In this document: piece by piece, positions 25,467-32,918 of the stretch
Layout: the number at the start of each line of letters is the position of its first letter
How positions within the stretch are numbered: position 1 is the stretch's first letter
From: Bacteroidales bacterium
GTDB lineage: Bacteria; Bacteroidota; Bacteroidia; Bacteroidales; F082
Assembly: GCA_024400455.1 (NCBI GenBank)
Contig: JAKSMU010000017.1
Span: 1 to 41,487 of the forward strand
Direction of reading: 5' to 3'
DNA: 41,487 nt
Translations under genes and position numbers: made by a program
The notes under the pieces: generated by a model
Seen by the model: the letters and a program-made list of their open reading frames with translations, nothing else
Databases searched by the model: none
Told to the model about the DNA's origin: nothing

Positions 25467-25940
25467 TTAATTGTTGTTATAAAGTTTCAGATTTCTGACG
25501 CCTTCGATAGGGGTGATAGGCATCCTGTATTCTATTTGAAATGTGTACTTGCCAAGATCTGTCAGGGTCAATGCTTTGTTGACGGGAAGGTTGAATGTGT
25601 AGCATCCGTCAATAAGTTCCGATTTCCAAATGTCTTCATCGTCCTTTAAATTGAAAGTATAAGCTTTGCTCCTGTATGGGTTCCCGTTGGCATCGAAAAT
25701 GGAGAAAACCATCGAAAAATCCTTGTATCTGTATGTATCGGTGAAACTGATGTCGAGCGATAAGTCATAGGTTGTTTCTGCGTCAATTTCAATGTCAGTC
25801 GTGATATAGTCGAAGCGTTCCCAACTGTCATTTAGGAATGTCCTTGATAGGATGGCGCTATCTTTCTTGGAACTGATTCCGTTGCAATTGCAGAAAAGCA
25901 ATGTGGAAATAACGAGTATAAAAATATGAATGCGTTTCAT
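25467..25940 (-). CDS. Small lipoprotein, possibly GldH-like
   Basis: The 157-residue protein has a lipoprotein signal peptide (ISTLLFCNC; Cys17 or Cys19) and a beta-rich domain: WERFDYITTDIEIDAETTYDLSLDISFTDTYRYKDFSMVFSIFDANG and a final LGKYTFQIEYRMPITPIEGVRNLKLY. Length, the YDL...Y.Y.(D/N)(F/L) middle and the closing G.Y.F.I..RM...I.G pattern resemble GldH lipoproteins, but this is weak and by eye only. ATG 25940 chosen; an in-frame TTG at 25946 has no support. It is the first gene of the export operon, three bases before the wza-like gene. Confidence 0.6.
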   Translation of the reverse strand: MKRIHIFILVISTLLFCNCNGISSKKDSAILSRTFLNDSWERFDYITTDIEIDAETTYDLSLDISFTDTYRYKDFSMVFSIFDANGNPYRSKAYTFNLKDDEDIWKSELIDGCYTFNLPVNKALTLTDLGKYTFQIEYRMPITPIEGVRNLKLYNNN

Positions 25941-25956
25941 AGGCAATTAAATTTTG

Positions 25957-25964
25957 CAAAAATA
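25957..25964 (-). promoter_or_regulatory. Promoter -7 box for polysaccharide export operon
   Basis: The minus strand reads TATTTTTG, 17 bases upstream of ATG 25940, with ATTG about 18 bases further upstream as a weak -33 element. It fires away from the mrdA promoter. Confidence 0.65.
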
Positions 25965-26068
25965 CGAAAATGCCTTAAAAAACAATCATTTTGTAGCATT
26001 TTTTTGAAAAATGTGTTTCTCTTGAAAAAAAATCTCTTGTTTGTTGCTGCAAGTGATTTTTTCGTTCT

Positions 26069-26076
26069 ATTTTTGT
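26069..26076 (+). promoter_or_regulatory. Promoter -7 box for mrdA-rodA
   Basis: TATTTTTG is an exact TAnnTTTG match, 18 bases before ATG 26094. It supports that ATG over the longer frame that opens at 25926 inside the lipoprotein gene on the other strand. Confidence 0.65.
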
Positions 26077-26093
26077 ATTCTTCATTTTGTAAT

Positions 26094-27923
26094 ATGCGGA
26101 CTGAGAATAAAAATCTGACAACTAGGCGTTTTCTTGTGATGGGAATCTTCATCACCGTTGGTTTGATATATGTAATCAAGTTGTTTTCACTTCAAGTTAT
26201 CGACAAAACTTATAAGCAACTGGCCGATAACAATGCCCTGCGTTTCGTGACCCAATATCCGGCTCGAGGAAAAGTCTACGACCGCAATGGCGAACTTTTG
26301 GTCTATAACGAGGCAGTCTATGATTTGCTTGTCGTTCCAAAAATGGCTAAGGACATTGACACTTTGACCTTGTGCCGGCTGCTTAATATCTCCAAGGAGT
26401 CTTTCGCAGAGCGTATGACCAAGGCTAAAAACTATTCTGCCTTGAAGTCGTCCACATTTTTGTCGCAGATTTCGAAAGAGGATTATGCCCATATCGCTGA
26501 AGTCTTGTATAAGTTCCCTGGTTTCTATTTCCAGACCAGAACCTTGCGCCATTATCCAAAGTCAATTGCCGCCCACACTTTGGGCGACATCGGTGAAGTG
26601 GGGCAGGCACAGCTCGATGTTGATCCGTATTACAAGATGGGCGACTATGTAGGTAAGTCAGGTTTGGAAAAATCGTACGAACAGGAACTTCGCGGCAAAA
26701 AAGGTTTGAAAGTGGTTATGGTGGATGTCCACAACCGCGAAATGGGCAGTTTCATGGATGGAGAGATGGACGAGGATCCTGTGGCGGGGAAAGATATCTT
26801 TCTTGGCATGGATGCTGAATTGCAAGCATACGGCGAAAAACTGATGCAAGGGAAAATCGGTTCCATTGTAGCTATTGAACCTTCTACTGGCCAGATACTT
26901 GCTTTTGTTTCAAGCCCGACCTATGACCCGAATCTTTTAGTCGGCCGTGAGCGTGGCGAGCACTACAAAGCCTTGCAAAATGACCCGATGAAACCTTTGC
27001 TGAACCGCGCCATTAACGGAACATATCCGCCTGGTTCAACCTTCAAGACGGTCGTCGGACTGATTGCCTTGCAAAGCGGCAGCATTACGCCGGCCACACA
27101 GTTCCATTGTAATGGTCCGGGTTCCATGCCTATCAAATGCACCCACCATCACGGCGGATCGCCTGATTTTGCCAATGCCATCATGAACTCATGCAATCCT
27201 TATTTTTATGAATCGTTTAAGGCGACCATCAACAATCCGAAATTCGGCAACATCAAGAACGGTTACCAGTATTGGAAGGACATGACTTACAAGATGGGCT
27301 TGGGGCACAAATTCGATACGGACATTCCTTACGAACTTTCGGGTAACATTCCGTCGCGTGAATATTACGATAAGATGTATGGCGGGCAGTGGAATTCGGT
27401 AACAATCAGGTCGCTGGGTATCGGCCAAGGTGAAGTGCTGCTGACGCCATTACAGTTAGCCAACATTGCCGCTACTGTTGCCAACGAGGGATACTATTAT
27501 CCGCCTCATCTGATTAAATGTTTCGGCGACACGACGGCTATTCCTGAAGTGATGACGACAAAGGTTGAGACTGGTGTCGAAGCTCGGCATTATAAGGTCA
27601 TCAAGGCGGGTATGCGCACTGTGTTTTCCGGACCGGCAGGAACGGCCCGCCGCTTCGAAGTGCCTGAGTTGGAACAATGCGGCAAAACGGGAACGGCGCA
27701 GAATCCTCATGGTAATTATCACTCAAATTTTGTGGCTTTTGCGCCGATGAGCAATCCGAAAATCGCTCTGGCAGTCATTATCGAAAATGGCGGTTACGGC
27801 GCCACTTGGGCGGCTCCTATCGCCAGCTTGATGATAGAGAAATATCTTACCGGCGAAACCACGCGGCCCGAACTCGAACAGCGTATGTTTGAAGGTGTTA
27901 TCAATTATAAGAACGAGAGATGA
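26094..27923 (+). CDS. mrdA: Penicillin-binding protein 2 (elongasome transpeptidase)
   Basis: PBP2 cross-links peptidoglycan during cell elongation together with RodA. The 609-residue protein has an N-terminal transmembrane helix (about 12-33), the PBP dimerisation domain (YPARGKVYDRNGELLVYNEA) and a transpeptidase domain with the active-site serine in STFK (315-318), the SCN motif (366-368) and KTGT (531-534). Start is MRTENKNL, set by the promoter and by family alignment. It overlaps rodA by four bases. Confidence 0.95.
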   Translation: MRTENKNLTTRRFLVMGIFITVGLIYVIKLFSLQVIDKTYKQLADNNALRFVTQYPARGKVYDRNGELLVYNEAVYDLLVVPKMAKDIDTLTLCRLLNISKESFAERMTKAKNYSALKSSTFLSQISKEDYAHIAEVLYKFPGFYFQTRTLRHYPKSIAAHTLGDIGEVGQAQLDVDPYYKMGDYVGKSGLEKSYEQELRGKKGLKVVMVDVHNREMGSFMDGEMDEDPVAGKDIFLGMDAELQAYGEKLMQGKIGSIVAIEPSTGQILAFVSSPTYDPNLLVGRERGEHYKALQNDPMKPLLNRAINGTYPPGSTFKTVVGLIALQSGSITPATQFHCNGPGSMPIKCTHHHGGSPDFANAIMNSCNPYFYESFKATINNPKFGNIKNGYQYWKDMTYKMGLGHKFDTDIPYELSGNIPSREYYDKMYGGQWNSVTIRSLGIGQGEVLLTPLQLANIAATVANEGYYYPPHLIKCFGDTTAIPEVMTTKVETGVEARHYKVIKAGMRTVFSGPAGTARRFEVPELEQCGKTGTAQNPHGNYHSNFVAFAPMSNPKIALAVIIENGGYGATWAAPIASLMIEKYLTGETTRPELEQRMFEGVINYKNER

Positions 27924-29194
27924 ACGACGATAGAAACAACTTGATTGGAAAAATCGATTGGGTCACGGTGCTGATTTACTTGGCTTTGATCCTGATAGGT
28001 TGGTTTAGCATTTTTTCAGCGAAATACGACGAGTTGCACCCCAGCATTTTCGACATGTCGCAAGTGTATGGCAAGCAATTGATCTGGATTGGCATTGCCT
28101 TGTTTTTGGGCTTTTTAGTCTTGCTGCTCGATGCCAAAGTGTTCTCTGGATTTGCAATATTCATCTACATTGCCGTGATGTTTGCTTTGGTCGCGGTGCT
28201 GGTCTACGGCAAGGCGACCAAAGGTGCCACTTCGTGGATTGATTTGGGCGGAGGAGTCAAGTTTCAGCCTTCCGAATTTGCAAAGTTGGGCACGGCATTG
28301 GCGCTCTCGAGCGTCTTGAGCCGATTGGATGCCGACTTGAGAAAACCGAAGACCCGCTTCATGGTCTATCTCATCATTTTCATCCCGATGGTTTTGGTGT
28401 TGCTCCAGAACGATACGGGGTCGGCCATAGTGTTCGTTTCGTTCATTCTGGTACTTTACCGCGAAGGTTTCCCGTTTGCCGGGATGATCATGCTGCTTGG
28501 TGTGGCGGCGGTGCTGTTGTTCATCTTCACCTTGCTGTGGGGACAAAAGGTGATGTACATCATTTTGGGATCGCTTTTGGTGCTTGCTGTCGTGTTTCAA
28601 TTGATTCAGAAAAAACGTGGCATCATTAAGACTGTAACCATTTTCGCATGTCTTTTTGCTTTCGTTTTTTCGGTGAATTTTGCCTTTTTCGAAGTGTTAC
28701 AAGACCATCAGCGTATCCGCATCGAGGTGCTGCTTGGCATGAAGGAAGATTTGAAGGGGGCGGGTTACAATGTGCATCAGTCAAAAATTGCCATCGGCTC
28801 CGGCGGGCTTCTGGGAAAAGGTTTCTTGGAAGGCACACAGACGAAATATGATTTTGTCCCGGAACAACATACCGACTTCATTTTCTGTACGGTAGGTGAA
28901 GAGGGTGGTTTCAAGGGAACATTTGTCGTTGTGTTGCTTTATGTTGCCCTTCTGGTGCGTATCGTGAGTTTGGCCGAACGGCAGCGCTCTGTCTTCGGAA
29001 GAGTTTACGGCTATAGCATTGCGGGTATCATCTTTATGCATTTCGCAATTAATATAGGTATGACCATTGGCCTGATGCCCGTTATTGGCATACCTTTGCC
29101 TTTCCTAAGTTATGGCGGTTCGAGTCTGATGGCATTTACCATCATGTTGGCTATTTTCGTGAAATTCGATGCCAGCAGAATGAAGAATTACTAA
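27920..29194 (+). CDS. rodA: RodA, SEDS peptidoglycan glycosyltransferase
   Basis: RodA polymerises lipid II into glycan strands for rod-shaped growth, in complex with PBP2. The 424 residues form about ten transmembrane helices. SEDS signatures visible are GATSWIDLGGGVKFQPSEFAK, LQNDTGSAIVF, KIAIGSGGLLGKGFLEGTQ, FVPEQHTDFIF and the C-terminal IGMTIGLMPVIGIPLPFLSYG. It starts within the mrdA stop (ATGA), so the pair is translationally coupled. No convincing terminator follows. Confidence 0.96.
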   Translation: MNDDRNNLIGKIDWVTVLIYLALILIGWFSIFSAKYDELHPSIFDMSQVYGKQLIWIGIALFLGFLVLLLDAKVFSGFAIFIYIAVMFALVAVLVYGKATKGATSWIDLGGGVKFQPSEFAKLGTALALSSVLSRLDADLRKPKTRFMVYLIIFIPMVLVLLQNDTGSAIVFVSFILVLYREGFPFAGMIMLLGVAAVLLFIFTLLWGQKVMYIILGSLLVLAVVFQLIQKKRGIIKTVTIFACLFAFVFSVNFAFFEVLQDHQRIRIEVLLGMKEDLKGAGYNVHQSKIAIGSGGLLGKGFLEGTQTKYDFVPEQHTDFIFCTVGEEGGFKGTFVVVLLYVALLVRIVSLAERQRSVFGRVYGYSIAGIIFMHFAINIGMTIGLMPVIGIPLPFLSYGGSSLMAFTIMLAIFVKFDASRMKNY

Positions 29195-29332
29195 TGGTTT
29201 TGATTCATTTCAAAGCTTTTCATCCGTCGGATTTGTGTTCGTTCAAATGGCGTTTGTCGTGATTTGTACGCAATTTTGAAGTTTTGCAGTTTCATTTCAA
29301 AATATCCCATGCACATATTGCCGGATTTTTAT

Positions 29333-29340
29333 TACTTTTG
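29333..29340 (+). promoter_or_regulatory. Promoter -7 box for MltD-like gene
   Basis: TACTTTTG is an exact TAnnTTTG match, 41 bases before the start codon. The rest of the 186-base gap after rodA (29195-29380) holds no gene or strong hairpin that I can see. Confidence 0.6.
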
Positions 29341-29380
29341 CCATTTATAAATTTTAAAAAATCAGAAAAATACCGCTGAT

Positions 29381-30901
29381 ATGAAGTGTAAATTGTTGTT
29401 AATCGGAATTTTACTTGGTATTGCTGCCGTGTTGCCAGCCCAATCGGTCGACCCTGACAGCCTTGAATATTTAGATGAACAGGAAATTGAGGACTTGAAT
29501 TCAGGCAAAGCCATTGTCGATGAATCGACGGTGATAGAAATGCTTGATATGGTGAGCAATATCAGCTATTTCCGTGATGTTTACCTTGATATTGACACGG
29601 CAAAAATGAATGTTTACGGCTATGGCAAAAACGAAATTCCGGTTTTCGACGATAGTGTCTATATGCAGCGTCTTGAAGCCATGGCAAAACAAACCACGAT
29701 TCCTTTTACCTACAATACTCATGTCAGATCGTTTATTGATTTGTATGCCAATCGTTTGCGTCAGCAGTCGAGCAAGATGTTAGGTTTGTCGTATGTCTAT
29801 TTTCCAATGTTTGAGGAAATGCTGGCAAAATATAACCTTCCGCTCGAACTGAAGTATTTGGCCATGGTGGAATCTGCCTTGAACCCTACTGCTGGATCAA
29901 AAGCAGGTGCTAAGGGGCTGTGGCAGTTTATGTTGGGTACTGGTAAGGATTATAATTTGAAAGTCAGTACTTTGGTGGATGAGCGTTTCGATCCTATGAA
30001 GGAAACGGAGGCGGCCTGCCGGTATTTGAAGAACCTATATGCTAGTTATGAGGACTGGTTTTTGGTTTTGGCAGCCTACAACTGCGGCCCTGGTAATGTG
30101 AACAAGGCCATCATGCGGGCTCGTGGAGTCCAGAATTACTGGGCCATCTGGCCTTATCTGCCTAAGGAAACGCGCGGTTATGTGCCTGCTTTTATCGCTG
30201 TGGCTTATGTGATGAATTATGCTACCGAGCACAATATCTATCCTCAGAATCCAGGGTTGCTGATGCATGGCACCGATACGGTTACGGTTCATGATTATCT
30301 CACTTTTGACCAATTGAACGAAGTGCTTGGCGTGGCAACAGAAGATGTGAAATTCTTTAATCCACAATACACAAAAAATATTATACCAGCATCAAAATCA
30401 AATACTTATTCGTTGCGTCTTCCGACTAAATACACTTTGCTTTTTGTCCAATTGGAGGACAGCATCTACAATTATAAGTCGAAGGCAGAGGTGCGCGAAG
30501 AAATCATTGTGGAAAAGGTCAAGGAGGTAAGCGAAAGCATCACGCATACGGTTAAAAAAGGTGAAAGTTTGGGAAAAATTGCCAATAGGTATCATGTCTC
30601 GGTGGCAAACATCAAGAAATGGAATAACCTGAGGAAAGATAATATCAATGTCGGTCAGAAACTCGTGATTTACACATCGGGGTCACCTATGGCTCAGGTT
30701 GGAAAGAGTTCGGAAAAAGGATCCAATAAATCAGTTAATTCTGGTGGCTCATCGAAACCCAAGACGCATGTCGTGAAGAGAGGCGAAACCTTGAGTTCCA
30801 TCGCTAAAAAGAACCATTGCACGGTCAATGAATTGAAGAAATGGAACGGAATTAAGGGCAACAATATTCAAGCCGGACAAAAACTGAAGATAAAAAAGTG
30901 A
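29381..30901 (+). CDS. mltD: MltD-like lytic transglycosylase with two LysM domains
   Basis: This exported enzyme cleaves the glycan backbone of peptidoglycan. The 506 residues have a signal peptide (LLLIGILLGIAAVLPAQS). The SLT domain contains LPLELKYLAMVESALNPTAG (catalytic Glu in VES), KGLWQFMLGTGKDYNL, DERFDPMKETEAACRYLKNL and LAAYNCGPGNVNKAI. Two LysM peptidoglycan-binding repeats follow near the C-terminus (about 395-440 and 460-506), separated by a Ser/Gly/Lys-rich linker. It follows the mrdA-rodA pair, which fits a cell-wall gene cluster. Confidence 0.93.
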   Translation: MKCKLLLIGILLGIAAVLPAQSVDPDSLEYLDEQEIEDLNSGKAIVDESTVIEMLDMVSNISYFRDVYLDIDTAKMNVYGYGKNEIPVFDDSVYMQRLEAMAKQTTIPFTYNTHVRSFIDLYANRLRQQSSKMLGLSYVYFPMFEEMLAKYNLPLELKYLAMVESALNPTAGSKAGAKGLWQFMLGTGKDYNLKVSTLVDERFDPMKETEAACRYLKNLYASYEDWFLVLAAYNCGPGNVNKAIMRARGVQNYWAIWPYLPKETRGYVPAFIAVAYVMNYATEHNIYPQNPGLLMHGTDTVTVHDYLTFDQLNEVLGVATEDVKFFNPQYTKNIIPASKSNTYSLRLPTKYTLLFVQLEDSIYNYKSKAEVREEIIVEKVKEVSESITHTVKKGESLGKIANRYHVSVANIKKWNNLRKDNINVGQKLVIYTSGSPMAQVGKSSEKGSNKSVNSGGSSKPKTHVVKRGETLSSIAKKNHCTVNELKKWNGIKGNNIQAGQKLKIKK

Positions 30902-30961
30902 TTGCGGCATAATAAAACATGATGGCAGTTAGTTAAATAGGTGTACTAAATCTATAATATT

Positions 30962-31975
30962 ATGAAAAGGAACATTATTGTATTGGCGGCTTTGCTTTTG
31001 GCTTTTGCCGTCACTTCTTGCGATGAAAAGCAACAGACGAGCCGTAAGGACCGCTCGGCGGGCGGCACTTCCGAAATCCTTATCGTCACGCAGAATGACG
31101 AACAGTGGAACGGCATGATTGGCGATAGCATCCGCTATTATTTTCTTGATTATCAATATGGTTTGCCACAGCCTGAATCGATGAACGAATTGGCTCATAT
31201 CAATGTGTCGGGTTTTTCCGATATGTTCAAGAAGCATAAATGCATCATTGAGGTTGAAATCAAGCCTGACATGGAAAAGGCCACCACGGAAACAGCTGTC
31301 GATTTATGGGCAGCTCCGCAGCGTTATGTGAAAATTACTGCACCGAACCGCACAGCTTGGGTCGAACAGTTCGAAAAACAAAAAGAAACCTTTAAGCTTT
31401 GGTTCGATCAAATCGAACGCATCCGCATTATGAATGTGTTTCGCCCGTCGGTCGACAATAGTATCGTGAATGCTATTAGTAAGAAATTCGGGTTCTCATT
31501 GACAGTGCCTCAAGGTTTTTATATTGGCAAGGAAGAGCCTGATTTTATGTGGATTCGTAAGGAACTAGAACGTTCGAGCGCCTGTCTCTTGATTTATCAG
31601 ACTCCTTATTTGGATACGGCTCAGTTCAGCAAGGAGAGTCTTGTGGCTTTTCGCAATCGTATGGTGAATCAGTATATTCCAGGCCCATTGGAAGGTTCTT
31701 ATATGAAAACGGAAACCGAATTCGTGCCGCCAATGTTGAGCTTCGCTTCTGATTTTCCAACGGATTATGCCCTTGAATTGCGTGGCATGTGGTGTGTTGA
31801 AAACGATTTTATGGCAGGTCCTTTCGTGTCTTATTCTTTTGTGAATTCGAATACAGGCAATCTTGTCACAGTGGAAGGCTATTACTACGAGCCTAACCAG
31901 AAAAAGCGCGACCAGATGCTGCAGCTGGAATCAATCCTTTACAGTGTGAAGTTTACTGAACCTTCCGGTAAGTGA
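30962..31975 (+). CDS. DUF4837 lipoprotein
   Basis: The 337-residue protein has a lipoprotein signal peptide with Cys20 (LLAFAVTSC). The mature part matches the Bacteroidota DUF4837 family: GGTSEILIVTQNDEQWNG, FSDMFKKHKCIIEVEI, YVKITAPNRTAWVEQFEKQ, GFSLTVPQGFYIGKEEPDFMWIRKE, and the late GPFVSYSFVNSNTGNLVTVEGYYYEP. Function is unknown. It lies 60 bases after the MltD-like gene without a clear promoter of its own, so read-through is possible. Its last 23 bases overlap the convergent lipoprotein gene. Confidence 0.85.
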   Translation: MKRNIIVLAALLLAFAVTSCDEKQQTSRKDRSAGGTSEILIVTQNDEQWNGMIGDSIRYYFLDYQYGLPQPESMNELAHINVSGFSDMFKKHKCIIEVEIKPDMEKATTETAVDLWAAPQRYVKITAPNRTAWVEQFEKQKETFKLWFDQIERIRIMNVFRPSVDNSIVNAISKKFGFSLTVPQGFYIGKEEPDFMWIRKELERSSACLLIYQTPYLDTAQFSKESLVAFRNRMVNQYIPGPLEGSYMKTETEFVPPMLSFASDFPTDYALELRGMWCVENDFMAGPFVSYSFVNSNTGNLVTVEGYYYEPNQKKRDQMLQLESILYSVKFTEPSGK

Positions 31976-32321
31976 CGCGTATTTTGCCGAAAGGCGTCGA
32001 TTCGTTGGTGATGATTCGGTTTTCGGATAGGTTGCCAAAAGCCTCTCCGATGAATAGAATCTGTGTTCCCTTGACTGAGAAACTTCCTTTTATCGTATCG
32101 CCATGACTGATGAAAGTCAGTGTGGAATCGGCTGCGACAAGGAGTTCGTTTTCTTTTTCGATGATGCCTGTCTGCTTCACGATTTCGGGTGTGCTGAGCT
32201 GTTCGTCAAATTCGACTTCAACTTTTTCGGCTTCCCAAGTGCCTGTCAAAGTGTCGTTATTCCTTTGGCATCCTAAGCAGGAAAGCAAAATGGCCGAGGC
32301 GATAAGAATGGATTTTTTCAT
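31953..32321 (-). CDS. Small lipocalin-like lipoprotein
   Basis: The 122-residue protein has a lipoprotein signal peptide (KKSILIASAILLSCLGC; Cys18 likely) and a small beta-rich domain: LTGTWEAEKVEVEFDEQLST, LLVAADSTLTFISHGDTIKG and SFSVKGTQILFIGE. The LxGxW opening is typical of lipocalin-like or DUF-type Bacteroidota lipoproteins of unknown ligand. ATG 32321 is chosen because it begins the signal peptide and lies 23 bases from a -7 box. The 3' end overlaps the DUF4837 gene tail to tail. Confidence 0.7.
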   Translation of the reverse strand: MKKSILIASAILLSCLGCQRNNDTLTGTWEAEKVEVEFDEQLSTPEIVKQTGIIEKENELLVAADSTLTFISHGDTIKGSFSVKGTQILFIGEAFGNLSENRIITNESTPFGKIRVTYRKVQ

Positions 32322-32343
32322 GTGATGAAACTGATTATTGCTG

Positions 32344-32380
32344 CAAAAATAACGTATTTTTGTATTATTTGTTATTTTTG
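32344..32380. promoter_or_regulatory. Divergent promoter pair between lipoprotein and HSDR_N gene
   Basis: CAAAAATA at 32344-32351 is a minus-strand -7 box (TATTTTTG). TATTTTTG at 32355-32362 and again at 32373-32380 are plus-strand boxes. The first two form an inverted repeat with a 3-base centre (ACG), so polymerases bound to each would clash. The box at 32373-32380 best fits the plus gene starting at 32404. Confidence 0.6.
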
Positions 32381-32403
32381 CCAAGTTATAATCCAAGACG
32401 GTT

Positions 32404-32841
32404 ATGCCCCAGCTTCAATGGTTTAAGACAAAGACGGAAAACGAAAAGACACTCGTCTTCGACCCTTTGCGGAAAAAGTATGTTGCTTTGACGCCCGAAG
32501 AGGAAGTCAGGCAGCAAATCTTGCACCATTTGGTGGAAAACCTTTCGGTTCCGGCAGGTTTGCTGGCAGTGGAGTATTCCATTCAGGTAAACGGTTTGGA
32601 TAAACGCTGCGACGCCGTGGTTTTCAGCAACGACATGCATCCGCTGATGATTGTGGAGTGCAAGGCGCAGACAGTGAAAATCACGCAAAAGACCCTCGAA
32701 CAGGCTGTGCGTTACTATTCGGCTTTGCAACCTCGCTTTTTATTGCTTTTTAATGGAAAGGATTGTTTCTGTTTCAAAGTGCAGGACAATGCCTTGCAAA
32801 GCATGGATCATTTGCCGGATTATCAGGAGATGAAGCGATGA
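32404..32841 (+). CDS. HSDR_N_2 stand-alone nuclease-like protein
   Basis: The 145-residue protein consists of the domain otherwise found at the N-terminus of type I restriction HsdR subunits. It has PEEEVRQQILHHLVENL (E34 region), YSIQVNGLDKRCDAVVF (D70) and LMIVECKA (E85, K87), which together give the PD-(D/E)xK nuclease pattern, then LEQAVRYYSALQPRFLLLFNG. No helicase, HsdM or HsdS lies nearby, so it is not a restriction system. Such short proteins are widespread in Bacteroidota; the role is unknown. The T-run of the nrdJ terminator overlaps its stop codon. Confidence 0.8.
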   Translation: MPQLQWFKTKTENEKTLVFDPLRKKYVALTPEEEVRQQILHHLVENLSVPAGLLAVEYSIQVNGLDKRCDAVVFSNDMHPLMIVECKAQTVKITQKTLEQAVRYYSALQPRFLLLFNGKDCFCFKVQDNALQSMDHLPDYQEMKR

Positions 32842-32868
32842 AAAAAGCCGCCAGCGTGCGCCGGCGGC
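32841..32868 (-). terminator. Intrinsic terminator of the ribonucleotide reductase gene
   Basis: On the minus strand GCCGCC (complement of 32863-32868) pairs with GGCGGC (complement of 32847-32852) around a GC-rich loop. T6 follows at 32841-32846. The run overlaps the TGA stop of the convergent gene by one base. The plus strand lacks a U-run, so it acts for the minus gene only. Confidence 0.8.
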
Positions 32869-32918
32869 CTACCATTATGAAGATAAAAAACAACTGTTGT
32901 TTCAAAGTTTCGGAGGAA

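Noticed and set aside
25926..26093. Upstream extension of the mrdA frame
   Set aside because: It would overlap the divergent lipoprotein gene and both promoters. ATG 26094 fits the family start and follows a -7 box.
29204..29301. TTCATTTCAAA occurring twice (29204-29214 and 29291-29301) in the gap after rodA
   Set aside because: Only two copies of an AT-rich 11-mer, 87 bases apart, with no further structure; likely chance.
32404..32841. Remnant of a type I restriction-modification system
   Set aside because: No HsdM, HsdS or helicase fragments lie around it. The short protein is complete, with its own promoter and stop.
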